A stretch of 64,000 nt of DNA from the NCBI RefSeq assembly GCF_023573145.1, contig NZ_CP097635.1:124001-188000 (forward strand). The letters are read 5' to 3'. The DNA comes from Aquincola tertiaricarbonis. GTDB taxonomy: Bacteria > Pseudomonadota > Gammaproteobacteria > Burkholderiales > Burkholderiaceae_C. Position numbers and translations under genes: made by a program. The notes below the pieces were generated by a model. That model saw nothing but the letters and a program-made list of their open reading frames with translations. It searched no databases and was not told the DNA's origin. Position 1 is the first letter of the stretch. Each line of letters begins with the position of its first letter. Below are positions 45,490 through 52,341 of the stretch, piece by piece.

Positions 45490-47157
45490 TCAGGTGGATT
45501 GCTGGGGCCGCACGTCGGCGTGCGGACGCGGCACGGGCAGGGTCGGCGGCGGCGGCAGGCGGGCCGGCCACAGGCGGAAGGTGAGGCGGGTGAACCACTC
45601 GTCCAGGTACAGCCCGCCGAACATCACCGGATACAAGCGGCGAGCCAACGCGCTGTGCGGCGCGGCCAGCACCACCGCCTGCAGGATGAAGAGGAGCGCG
45701 AAGCAGCCCACCACCCAGGCCACTAGCCCCGCCTGCAGCCACGCAGGCGCCGCGTGGCCGTGCAGGCTGACCGGGTGCGCGGCGGCCCAGGCACCTTCCA
45801 CCAGCGCATGCAGCCCCAGGTACAGACCGGCCACGCCAGCCGCCACCAGCAGGCCGCGCAGCGCAGCGCGCCCGCTGTGCGCCCGCACCATCAGCGGTGC
45901 CAGCGCCAGCCCCAGGATCACCGTCGCGGCCAGCAGCGGGCCCTGCGGCACCGCGCCCAGGCCCCAGGCCGCGGCGGCCAGGGCCGCCAGCCCCAGGCCG
46001 GCCACCGCGGCACCGGCCCAGGCCAGCGCACCAGGCCGCGGCGCGGGCGGCATCAACTGCCGCAGCCGGGCCTGCTGCACCGCACCCCCAGCCGACAGGA
46101 AGGCATGCGCCTTGTACAGCGAGTGGGCCACCAGGTGCAGCAGCGCCAGCGCATGCAGGCCCAGGCCGCACTGCATCAGCATGAAGCCCATCTGCGCGCA
46201 GGTGGACCAGGCCAGCGACACCTTGATGCTGATGCGCGTCATCATCACCAGCGCCGCCACCACCGCGGTGGCGCTGCCCGCCACCACCAGCAGCGCCTGC
46301 GCAGCCGGCACCTCGGCCACCAGGCCGCCCACCCGCAGCAGCAGAAAGCCGCCCAGGTTGACCACGCCCGCATGCAGCAGGGCCGAGACCGGCGTGGGCG
46401 CCTCCATCACCTGGATGAGCCAGCCGTGCACCGGCAGCTGCGCGCACTTGAGCAAGGCGCTGGCGGCCAGCAACAAGGCCGCGGCCTGCAGATGGCCGTC
46501 AGGGCCCGGGCGCTGCGCCAACGCGGCCAGCGCCGCGTCGATGTCCAGCGTGCCCAGCCGCAGGCCCAGCAGCGCCACGCCGCCCAGCAGGCAGAGGTCG
46601 CCCACGCGGCTGGCGATGAACTTCTTGTGCGCGGCGATCAGCGCCGCCGGCCGCTGGCGGAAGAAGGTGAGCAGCCCATGCAGCTGCAGGCTGGTGGCCA
46701 CCCAGGCCACGGCCAGCACCGCGAGGTTGTTGGTGCCCACCAGCAGCGCCACTGCGGCCAGGGTGCCTATCAGCCCACGCACGTAGCGCGGCTGGCCGTC
46801 CGCCCCTTGCAGGTAGGTGCGCGAGTAGCCGGTGATCACCCAGCCGATGAAGCACACCAGCAGCATCACCACGCCGCCCAGCAGGTCGCTGCGCAGGCCG
46901 GGGCGCACCGCGCCGGCTTCGCCCAGCACCACCAGCACCGGGCCATGCCAGATGCCGGCGCCACCGCTGACCAGCCCCACCAGCGACAGCAGCGCCGCCA
47001 GCAGCGCCAGGCCGATGGCCACACGCGCCAGGCGCCACAGCATGTCGACCTGACGGTGGAACAGCGACGCTGCCAGTGCCGCCAGGCCCAGCATCAAGGG
47101 AGGCAGGGCCAGCAAGGCCGCGCGCCAGGGCGCAAGTTCGGGCAGCAAGGTTTCCAT
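45490..47157 (-). CDS. dabB: DabB, NuoL/MrpA-like membrane subunit
   Basis: A 555-residue polytopic protein of the proton-translocating NADH-quinone oxidoreductase subunit L family. Key stretch: KCAQLPVHGWLIQVMEAPTPVSALLHAGVVNLGGFLLLR, with conserved Lys/His, and LVAHSLYKAHAFLSAG. It lacks the other Nuo subunits and sits directly before dabA, which identifies it as the cation-conducting partner. The start is uncertain: an ATG six codons upstream (47175) is also possible; neither has a strong Shine-Dalgarno. It is divergent from a LysR regulator. Confidence 0.92.
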   Translation of the reverse strand: METLLPELAPWRAALLALPPLMLGLAALAASLFHRQVDMLWRLARVAIGLALLAALLSLVGLVSGGAGIWHGPVLVVLGEAGAVRPGLRSDLLGGVVMLLVCFIGWVITGYSRTYLQGADGQPRYVRGLIGTLAAVALLVGTNNLAVLAVAWVATSLQLHGLLTFFRQRPAALIAAHKKFIASRVGDLCLLGGVALLGLRLGTLDIDAALAALAQRPGPDGHLQAAALLLAASALLKCAQLPVHGWLIQVMEAPTPVSALLHAGVVNLGGFLLLRVGGLVAEVPAAQALLVVAGSATAVVAALVMMTRISIKVSLAWSTCAQMGFMLMQCGLGLHALALLHLVAHSLYKAHAFLSAGGAVQQARLRQLMPPAPRPGALAWAGAAVAGLGLAALAAAAWGLGAVPQGPLLAATVILGLALAPLMVRAHSGRAALRGLLVAAGVAGLYLGLHALVEGAWAAAHPVSLHGHAAPAWLQAGLVAWVVGCFALLFILQAVVLAAPHSALARRLYPVMFGGLYLDEWFTRLTFRLWPARLPPPPTLPVPRPHADVRPQQST

Positions 47158-47263
47158 GGCGCGGCATCCATCCAATCACTGGCCGCCACTGTGCCCGCCG
47201 GCGTCACTTCCGTAAAATTCATTGTTGCTGACGAAACGTTCCACGAAAGCGAAGGATGCAGGC

Positions 47264-48166
47264 ATGTCCCGGTTGAACTTCCACCACCTGCACTACTTCT
47301 GGGCCGTCGCCAAGGAAGGCCACCTGACCCGCGCCGCGGCGCAGCTGCACGTGTCGCAATCGGTGCTGTCCACGCAGATCAAGCGCCTGGAAGATCAGCT
47401 GGGGCATGCCTTGTTCCAGCGCGTGGGGCGCAGGCTGCAGCTGACCGAAGCCGGCCGCATGACGCTCACCTATGCCGAGTCCATCTTCACCTCGGGCAAC
47501 GAGCTGCTGGCCATGCTGCGCGACGGCCGCTCGCAGGCGCTGCAGGTGCTGCGCATCGGCTCGGTGGCCACGCTGTCGCGCAACTTCCAGGAGAACTTCG
47601 TCAGGCCGCTGCTGGAGCGCAGCGACGTGTCGCTGGTGCTGCAGTCAGGCAGCCTGGAAGAGCTGCTGCAGCGGCTGCGCGTGCACACGCTGGACCTGGT
47701 GCTGTCCAACCGCCGGGTGCATGCCGATGCCGATCACCCCTGGCGCTGCCGGCTGCTGGCACGCCAGCCGGTGAGCCTGGTGGGCCGGCCCCGCGGCCGG
47801 CGCCGCGCCTTCCGCTTTCCGCAGGACCTGGCCGAGGTGCCGCTGCTGCTGCCCGGCCGCAGCAGCGACATCCGCGCCGGCTTCGACCTGCTGTGCGAAC
47901 AGCACGGCCTGCGCTGCCAGGTGCTGGCCGAGGTAGACGACATGGCGATGCTGCGGCTGCTGGCCCGCGACACCGGCGCCGGCGCCGTGGCCTTGCTGCC
48001 CAGCGTGGTGGTGCGCGACGAACTGGCCAGCGGCCAGCTGGTGGAGTACTGCGTGGTGCCCGATCTGATCGAAACCTTCTACGCCATCACCATCCAGCGC
48101 CACTTCGAGCCGCCGCTGCTCACGGCCCTGCTGCGGCGCGACGCCACCGACGTGCTGGGAAGCTGA
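47264..48166 (+). CDS. LysR-family regulator (NhaR-like) of the dab operon
   Basis: A 300-residue LysR protein. The HTH spans about 5-65: LNFHHLHYFWAVAKEGHLTRAAAQLHVSQSVLSTQIKRLEDQLG in parts, closest to NhaR-type regulators. The co-inducer domain follows. It is divergent from dabB with 106 nt between starts, the classic position for a LysR activator of the neighbouring operon. The signal could be CO2/bicarbonate or a cation level, given NhaR similarity and DabB ion coupling; inference. The ATG at 47264 follows GAAGGA. Confidence 0.88.
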   Translation: MSRLNFHHLHYFWAVAKEGHLTRAAAQLHVSQSVLSTQIKRLEDQLGHALFQRVGRRLQLTEAGRMTLTYAESIFTSGNELLAMLRDGRSQALQVLRIGSVATLSRNFQENFVRPLLERSDVSLVLQSGSLEELLQRLRVHTLDLVLSNRRVHADADHPWRCRLLARQPVSLVGRPRGRRRAFRFPQDLAEVPLLLPGRSSDIRAGFDLLCEQHGLRCQVLAEVDDMAMLRLLARDTGAGAVALLPSVVVRDELASGQLVEYCVVPDLIETFYAITIQRHFEPPLLTALLRRDATDVLGS

Positions 48167-48175
48167 GAACACCCC

Positions 48176-48231
48176 CAAGAGAACGATTCGCTTGCGGGGC
48201 CCCCGTGCCTACAGTGAGAACCATTCTCACT
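48176..48231 (+). promoter_or_regulatory. Fur-like palindrome(s) upstream of GNAT gene
   Basis: AGTGAGAA CCA TTCTCACT (48213-48231) is a perfect 8-nt inverted repeat. Its centre TGAGAACCATTCTCA matches the 7-1-7 Fur consensus TGATAATNATTATCA at 11 of 14 informative positions. A weaker copy (GAGAACGATTCGC core, 48179-48191) lies 37 nt upstream. The operator ends 22 nt before the TTG start, so iron repression of the acetyltransferase is plausible. Confidence 0.6.
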
Positions 48232-48252
48232 AGACACTTCAGGAGGCCCGCC

Positions 48253-48726
48253 TTGCAAGCGCTGATCCAGCACCGTGTGCAGCCCATCCGCCCCGTGCCC
48301 GCCCGGGAGCACGCCGAGCTGCTGCACATCTGGGAGAAAAGCGAGTTCGAGTTGCTGGGCCGTGCCAGCCTGGCCCCGCTCTACCGCTGCAACCACGAGA
48401 TCCGCCGCCTGCTGCTGGAGGTCTCGGGCGTGTATGCCTACCCCAGCTCGCGCGGTGCGCCGGTGGCCTTCGTCGCGGTGGCGGAAGAGCGCATCGCGCT
48501 GCTCGACGTGCTGCCCGACTACCGCTACCAGGGCATCGGCAGCGCGCTGCTGCGCTTTGCGGTGCAGCAGGCCGGCGCCCGCGAGGTGGAGCTGCCCGAC
48601 GCCTGGACCGAAGCCCAGGCCTTCTACCGCCACCATGGCTTCACCCGCAACGGCCCCACGGTGACCGGCCTGTTCCGTGGCAGCCGCCAGACGCTGGTGC
48701 GGCTGGCCTGCCCGGCGCACTGGTAG
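48253..48726 (+). CDS. GNAT-family N-acetyltransferase
   Basis: A 157-residue protein with a TTG start backed by AGGAGG 6 nt upstream. The acetyl-CoA-binding motif A is LDVLPDYRYQGIGSALLRFAVQ (QGIGSA), and motif B is YRHHGFTRNG. An N-terminal LLHIWEKSEFELLG precedes it. Substrate unknown; the closest layout is of small-molecule or protein acetyltransferases. The Fur-like palindrome hints at iron-linked expression. Its 3' end overlaps the end of the convergent minus-strand gene by 86 nt. Confidence 0.85.
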   Translation: MQALIQHRVQPIRPVPAREHAELLHIWEKSEFELLGRASLAPLYRCNHEIRRLLLEVSGVYAYPSSRGAPVAFVAVAEERIALLDVLPDYRYQGIGSALLRFAVQQAGAREVELPDAWTEAQAFYRHHGFTRNGPTVTGLFRGSRQTLVRLACPAHW

Positions 48727-49378
48727 GCGCCCCAGCGCCCTGCCCTGGCCCACCCGCCACCGCGGCCATGAAAGCCTGTGTGGCGGCGGTCAAGGTGTAC
48801 GCGCTGCCGTCCTGCCAGGCCTGGGCCAGGGCCCGCAGCCCGGCGCGGGTGTCGCGCGACAAGGCCCCGCCGATCGGATCGTCGGCCACCATGCACAGCC
48901 GCGCGGCATAGCCCTCACGAGCACGTTGGCTGCGCGACAGCAGCCCCAGCAGCTTGCCCAGCGAAGCGCTGAACGCCTCGCGCCGGTCGGCCACCGGGCC
49001 TTCGGCCTGGACGTACCAGGCGCACAGGTACTCCACCGGCCCCAGCGCCTGGCCGCCACGCCCGGCCGGGCCACCACCGGTCCACGAAGGCGGGGCGCCC
49101 CATGCCGGCCGCCGGCCGCTGGGCACGCGGCCGCTGGCCAGGCCGTCGACCAGGGCCTGGGCCACCGCGGCCTGGGCCGCGTCGGTGCCATGGGTGGCCA
49201 CCACGCACAGCACCTTGAGGAAGGCCGGGTACAGCTGGTCGCCCAGCGCATCGCACAGGCGTTCCAGCAGTTCGATGCGTTCGGCCGCACCATCGGCATG
49301 GGCACATCCGTCGATCAGCAACTGGGCCGCACCGGCCCAGTCGGGGGCTTCACGCAGTGTCAGGGCCTCAGCCTGCAT
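48641..49378 (-). CDS. Uncharacterised protein at the end of the type III operon
   Basis: A 245-residue protein I do not recognise. It is mostly helical, with ALTLREAPDWAGAAQLLIDGCAHADG, LCDALGDQLYPAFLKVLCVVATHG and LGPVEYLCAWYVQAEG, and repeated helical periodicity. There is no signal peptide or membrane segment. The last about 28 residues overlap the GNAT gene on the other strand and are low-complexity, so the true end may matter less than the N-terminal domain. The start overlaps the stop of the gene at 49368. Position after sctT suggests a secretion-associated chaperone, gatekeeper or effector; inference. Confidence 0.6.
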   Translation of the reverse strand: MQAEALTLREAPDWAGAAQLLIDGCAHADGAAERIELLERLCDALGDQLYPAFLKVLCVVATHGTDAAQAAVAQALVDGLASGRVPSGRRPAWGAPPSWTGGGPAGRGGQALGPVEYLCAWYVQAEGPVADRREAFSASLGKLLGLLSRSQRAREGYAARLCMVADDPIGGALSRDTRAGLRALAQAWQDGSAYTLTAATQAFMAAVAGGPGQGAGAPTSAPGRPAAPASGGCHGTGRSPWGRCG

Positions 49379-49622
49379 CGCCGGGCGAGCGGGTGAGCGC
49401 GGCCAGGAACTGCTGTTCCAGCGCATCGATGGCCAGCCGCGCCGAACGCGGGCCGGCCTGCAGCAGTGCGCCGCCCACGCCGTCGTCGGCCAGCAGCCAC
49501 GCCGCCGGGTCCGGCCCAGCGGCCGATGCGGCCGACGGCGGGCCCGCGACGGGCGACAAGCCCTGCAGGCGGGAGATGGTCGAGGCGTGGAAGGCCGAGG
49601 CGTGGAAGGCGGAGACGTTCAT
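49368..49622 (-). CDS. Small uncharacterised type III-associated protein
   Basis: An 84-residue protein beginning MNVSAFHASAFHASTISRLQG: a Ser/Ala-rich N terminus, as in type III substrates, with a duplicated SAFHA unit caused by a 15-bp tandem repeat. The C-terminal half (ARLAIDALEQQFLAALTRS) is a likely amphipathic helix. Overlaps the next gene start by 11 nt. No clear Shine-Dalgarno. The N-terminal MNV is shared with the DUF1521 protein next door. Function unknown. Confidence 0.55.
   Translation of the reverse strand: MNVSAFHASAFHASTISRLQGLSPVAGPPSAASAAGPDPAAWLLADDGVGGALLQAGPRSARLAIDALEQQFLAALTRSPGDAG
49582..49611. repeat. 15-bp tandem duplication within the 84-residue ORF
   Basis: GAGGCGTGGAAGGCC (49582-49596) is followed directly by GAGGCGTGGAAGGCG (49597-49611), 14 of 15 identical. 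It encodes the doubled Ala-Phe-His-Ala-Ser unit on the minus strand. Confidence 0.9.
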
Positions 49623-49680
49623 GGCGGCGGCGAAAGCAGGTGTTCAGGCTAGCCGCTGGCAGGTGCCCCGGCCCAGTCAG

Positions 49681-49709
49681 GGTGCACCCCAGCTGGGGTC
49701 GACCCCAGC
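49681..49709. repeat. Left 29-bp inverted repeat flanking the DUF1521 gene
   Basis: 29 nt that match the reverse complement of 50532-50560 at 25 positions. It abuts the stop codon of the DUF1521 gene. It contains the self-complementary core CCCCAGCTGGGG and an 18-nt perfect palindrome GCTGGGGTCGACCCCAGC. No T-run follows, so it is not a standard intrinsic terminator. Confidence 0.8.
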
Positions 49710-50468
49710 TCAATCCGCCTGCGCGCGGAACCAGCCTGTGGTCTCGCTGCGGGGGGTGAGCACGAAGGCCTGGCGCAGGCGGTCGCCGCTGCCGGCTTCC
49801 ACGCTGGCGGCCACGCTGCCGATGAAGAAGATGGACAGCAGGCTGCCCATCTGGCGGAAGGCGTCGGCGAACTGCGCCTGCAGCGCGCCGCCCTTCTTCA
49901 GGTCGGTCTCGTTGATGTACTGCTGGTCGACCTTGCGCACCTGGCCGGCGCTGTCCAGCGCCAGGAAGCCCTGGCCGAAGCGGTTCTCGTGCAGCACGTT
50001 GCCATCGTCCACCGCCAGGTCGGCCAGCCGGCCCCAGCCCTTGGCCTCCTCGAACTGCAGGTCGCCGCGGGTGTTGCTGTCGATGCCGCTGACGTGCACC
50101 GCATAGTCCTCGTTGGTGATGGTGACCTTGGACGACACCGTGGCCTCGGCATTGCCCTGCCAGGGCGTGGTCTCGATGGTCACCTTGGTGCCGTCGTCCA
50201 GCGCGAAGGTGGTGGTGCCCCAGAAGTCGAAGCTGTGCTTGCCGTCGATGTCCACATGCGGGTCGCCCCAGATGCGGTAGTCCTCGCCGGTGTTCTTGTT
50301 CTGGATGCGGACGGTGTTGTCGTCGTCCATCGTGATGCGGTAGTTGTCGTTCTCGAACTGCACCTTGCCACCCACCATGGTGGTTGCCGCGTTCGTCGGG
50401 TTGCCGGGGTCGGCGGCGCGGGTGGACAAGGCGCTGGTGGACAGCACCGCAGCAGACTGCACGTTCAT
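49710..50468 (-). CDS. DUF1521 (MIIA) domain type III substrate, NopE1-like
   Basis: A 252-residue protein starting MNVQSAAVLSTSALSTRAAD, a Ser/Thr/Ala-rich leader typical of type III secretion signals. Residues about 30-130 are the DUF1521 domain with GEDYRIWGDPHVDIDGKHSFDFWG. In Bradyrhizobium NopE1 this domain self-cleaves at the Asp-Pro bond of the GDPH motif when calcium is present; the bond here is Asp69-Pro70. The C-terminal part has no known domain and a hydrophobic stretch (SLLSIFFIGSVAASVEA). AGGAG precedes the ATG. The gene lies 123 nt after sctT and is bracketed by inverted repeats, so it may be a mobile or later addition. Confidence 0.88.
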   Translation of the reverse strand: MNVQSAAVLSTSALSTRAADPGNPTNAATTMVGGKVQFENDNYRITMDDDNTVRIQNKNTGEDYRIWGDPHVDIDGKHSFDFWGTTTFALDDGTKVTIETTPWQGNAEATVSSKVTITNEDYAVHVSGIDSNTRGDLQFEEAKGWGRLADLAVDDGNVLHENRFGQGFLALDSAGQVRKVDQQYINETDLKKGGALQAQFADAFRQMGSLLSIFFIGSVAASVEAGSGDRLRQAFVLTPRSETTGWFRAQAD

Positions 50469-50531
50469 GGGAAAGCTCCTGGTGGTGATCGTTGCGACCG
50501 CTACTTCAGCAGCAAGACCGCCGCGCCGCAT

Positions 50532-50560
50532 GCCGGGGTGTGCCCCAGCTGGGGTGCACC
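50532..50560. repeat. Right 29-bp inverted repeat flanking the DUF1521 gene
   Basis: Inverted partner of 49681-49709 (25 of 29 matches), lying in the 123-nt gap between sctT and the DUF1521 gene. Shares the CCCCAGCTGGGG core. Its position puts it in the 5' leader of the DUF1521 gene, where it could also form an RNA hairpin. Confidence 0.8.
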
Positions 50561-50591
50561 GCAACGGCCGACCGGAACTTGAACGCCAGCC

Positions 50592-51392
50592 CTAGCCCGG
50601 CGGGAACAGCCGGGCCAGCGTGGGCAGCACCGCCGCGATGCGGCGCGCCAGCTCGTCGGCGAAGCCCTGCACCAGCGTGCCCAGCAGCAGCAGCCAGATG
50701 GCGGTGGCCGCCAGGGCCTTGAGCGACATCGACACCGCGATGACGTTGAGCTGCGGCGCATAGCGGTTGACCAGGCCCAGCGACAGGTCGACCGCGAACA
50801 TCACCACCAGCGCGGGCGCGGCCAGCAGAAAGGCCAGCGCCATCAGCTCGTGCAGATAGCCCTCGAACACGCCCAGGCCCTGCAAGCGCGGCAGCAGGCC
50901 GGGCTGGGCCAGCGGCCAGGCGCGGAAGCTCTCGAGCAGCACGCCGATGAAGAGCATGAAGCCACCGCCGAACATGAAGAGAAAGCCGGCCAGCCGGCCC
51001 AGCAGCGCGCCGGTGACCGAGACCTGCTGGCCCGACATCGGGTCCATCAGCTGGCCGTTGCCCACCGCCACCTTGGTGTCGACGATCTGGCCCGCGGCCT
51101 CGAAGGCCCACAGAAAGGCGGCCAGGCCGAAGCCCAGCGCGAGGCCCAGCACCGCCTCACGCCCGAACAGCAGCAGCCATTGCAGCGCGCCGAAGCCGGC
51201 CAGCGCCACCGTGGGCTGCAGCGCCAGCGTCAGGCAGCCCAGCGACAGGAACATGGCATTGCGCACCAGGGCCGGCACCGTGTCGGGCGCCAGCACCGGC
51301 AGCAGCACGAAGGCCACCGCGATGCGGGTGGTGGCCAGGCCCACCAGCAGCGCCACGTCGCCCAGTGAGCCGATGGGGGCGAACAGGTCCAT
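50592..51392 (-). CDS. sctT: Type III secretion export apparatus protein SctT
   Basis: A 266-residue inner-membrane protein with about six to eight hydrophobic segments. Family blocks: GREAVLGLALGFGLAAFLWAFEAAGQIVDTKVAVGNGQLMDP and YLHELMALAFLLAAPALVVMFAVDLSLGLVNRYAPQLNV. SctT is part of the SctRST export gate core in the basal body. It is 3 nt after sctS. No sctU follows, which is unusual for this gene order. Confidence 0.93.
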   Translation of the reverse strand: MDLFAPIGSLGDVALLVGLATTRIAVAFVLLPVLAPDTVPALVRNAMFLSLGCLTLALQPTVALAGFGALQWLLLFGREAVLGLALGFGLAAFLWAFEAAGQIVDTKVAVGNGQLMDPMSGQQVSVTGALLGRLAGFLFMFGGGFMLFIGVLLESFRAWPLAQPGLLPRLQGLGVFEGYLHELMALAFLLAAPALVVMFAVDLSLGLVNRYAPQLNVIAVSMSLKALAATAIWLLLLGTLVQGFADELARRIAAVLPTLARLFPPG

Positions 51393-51395
51393 GCG

Positions 51396-51668
51396 CTAGC
51401 GCCGCACCATGCCGGCAAAGCCGCTCATCACCGTGTCGGTGTACTGCAGCAGCGTGCCACCCAGCAGCGAAGCGGTGAGGAAGATGGTGAGCACGATGGC
51501 GAAGAACTTGGCCGCGTACTGGAAGGTCTGCTCCTGGATCTGCGTGGCCGCCTGCAGGAAGGCGATGACCAGGCCGATGATGGCCGCCACGATGACCGGC
51601 GGTGCCGACAGCAGCAGCACCAGCCACAGTGCCTGGTAGGTCAGTTGCAAGGCTTCGCTCTGCATCAT
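51396..51668 (-). CDS. sctS: Type III secretion export apparatus protein SctS
   Basis: A 90-residue protein with two transmembrane hairpin helices: LTYQALWLVLLLSAPPVIVAAIIGLVIAFLQAATQIQEQT, then FFAIVLTIFLTASLLGG, the standard FliQ/SctS pattern. A second Met follows the first; either may be the start. It sits between sctR (19 nt upstream) and sctT. Confidence 0.93.
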   Translation of the reverse strand: MMQSEALQLTYQALWLVLLLSAPPVIVAAIIGLVIAFLQAATQIQEQTFQYAAKFFAIVLTIFLTASLLGGTLLQYTDTVMSGFAGMVRR

Positions 51669-51687
51669 GGGTGGGTTCTCCTCGGGC

Positions 51688-52341
51688 TCATGCGTAGGAC
51701 AGCACGAGGCCGTGCACCAGCTTGATCCAGCCGTCCACCAGCACGAACAGCAGCAGCTTGAAAGGCAGCGAGACGGTGGTGGGCGTCAGCATCTGCATGC
51801 CCATGGACATCAGGATGTTGCTGATCACCAGGTCGATCACCAGAAAGGGCAGGAAGATCAGGAAGCCGATCTGGAAGGCCGTGGACAGCTCGCTGACGGT
51901 GAAGGCCGGCAGCACCACGATGAAGTCGCGTTCGCTGACCTGCGCGGCGCGGTCGGCGCTGAGCGACTTCTGCGCGGTGCGGTGGAAGAAGGCCCGCTCA
52001 CGCGGATGCGAATGGCGGATGAGGAACTCGCGCAGCGGCTCCTTGGCGCGGTCGGCCGCGGCCAGCAGCGATTCGGTGCTGCTGCCCAGGCCCTGCACGC
52101 TGCCCACGCGCTCGGCCATCTGCTGGCCCACCGGGAACATCACGTACAGGCTGAGCACGATGGCCATGCCGTTGAGCACCACATTGGGCGGCACCTGCTG
52201 CAGGCCCAGCGCATTGCGCAGCAGGCTCAGCACCACGATGATCTTGGTGAAGGACGTGACCATCACCGCAACGAAGGGCGCCAGCGCCAGCACGATGACC
52301 GTGACCAGCGCCGACGAGGGCGTGAACTGGTTCAGGTCCAT
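51688..52341 (-). CDS. sctR: Type III secretion export apparatus protein SctR
   Basis: A 217-residue FliP/SctR protein. Signature stretches: TSFTKIIVVLSLLRNALGLQQVPPNVVLNGMAIVLSLYVMFPVG and IGFLIFLPFLVIDLVISNILMSMGMQML. It forms the pentameric core of the export gate. It overlaps the preceding gene by 10 nt. Confidence 0.95.
   Translation of the reverse strand: MDLNQFTPSSALVTVIVLALAPFVAVMVTSFTKIIVVLSLLRNALGLQQVPPNVVLNGMAIVLSLYVMFPVGQQMAERVGSVQGLGSSTESLLAAADRAKEPLREFLIRHSHPRERAFFHRTAQKSLSADRAAQVSERDFIVVLPAFTVSELSTAFQIGFLIFLPFLVIDLVISNILMSMGMQMLTPTTVSLPFKLLLFVLVDGWIKLVHGLVLSYA

Noticed and set aside
45754-48252. Long plus-strand frame reading into the GNAT gene
   Set aside because: It runs antisense through dabB and across the lysR gene in another frame; only the part from the TTG at 48253 has a ribosome-binding site and a domain.
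49681-49709. Palindrome as an intrinsic terminator of the DUF1521 gene
   Set aside because: The stem is strong, but no T-run follows on the minus strand and an inverted copy exists upstream of the same gene.
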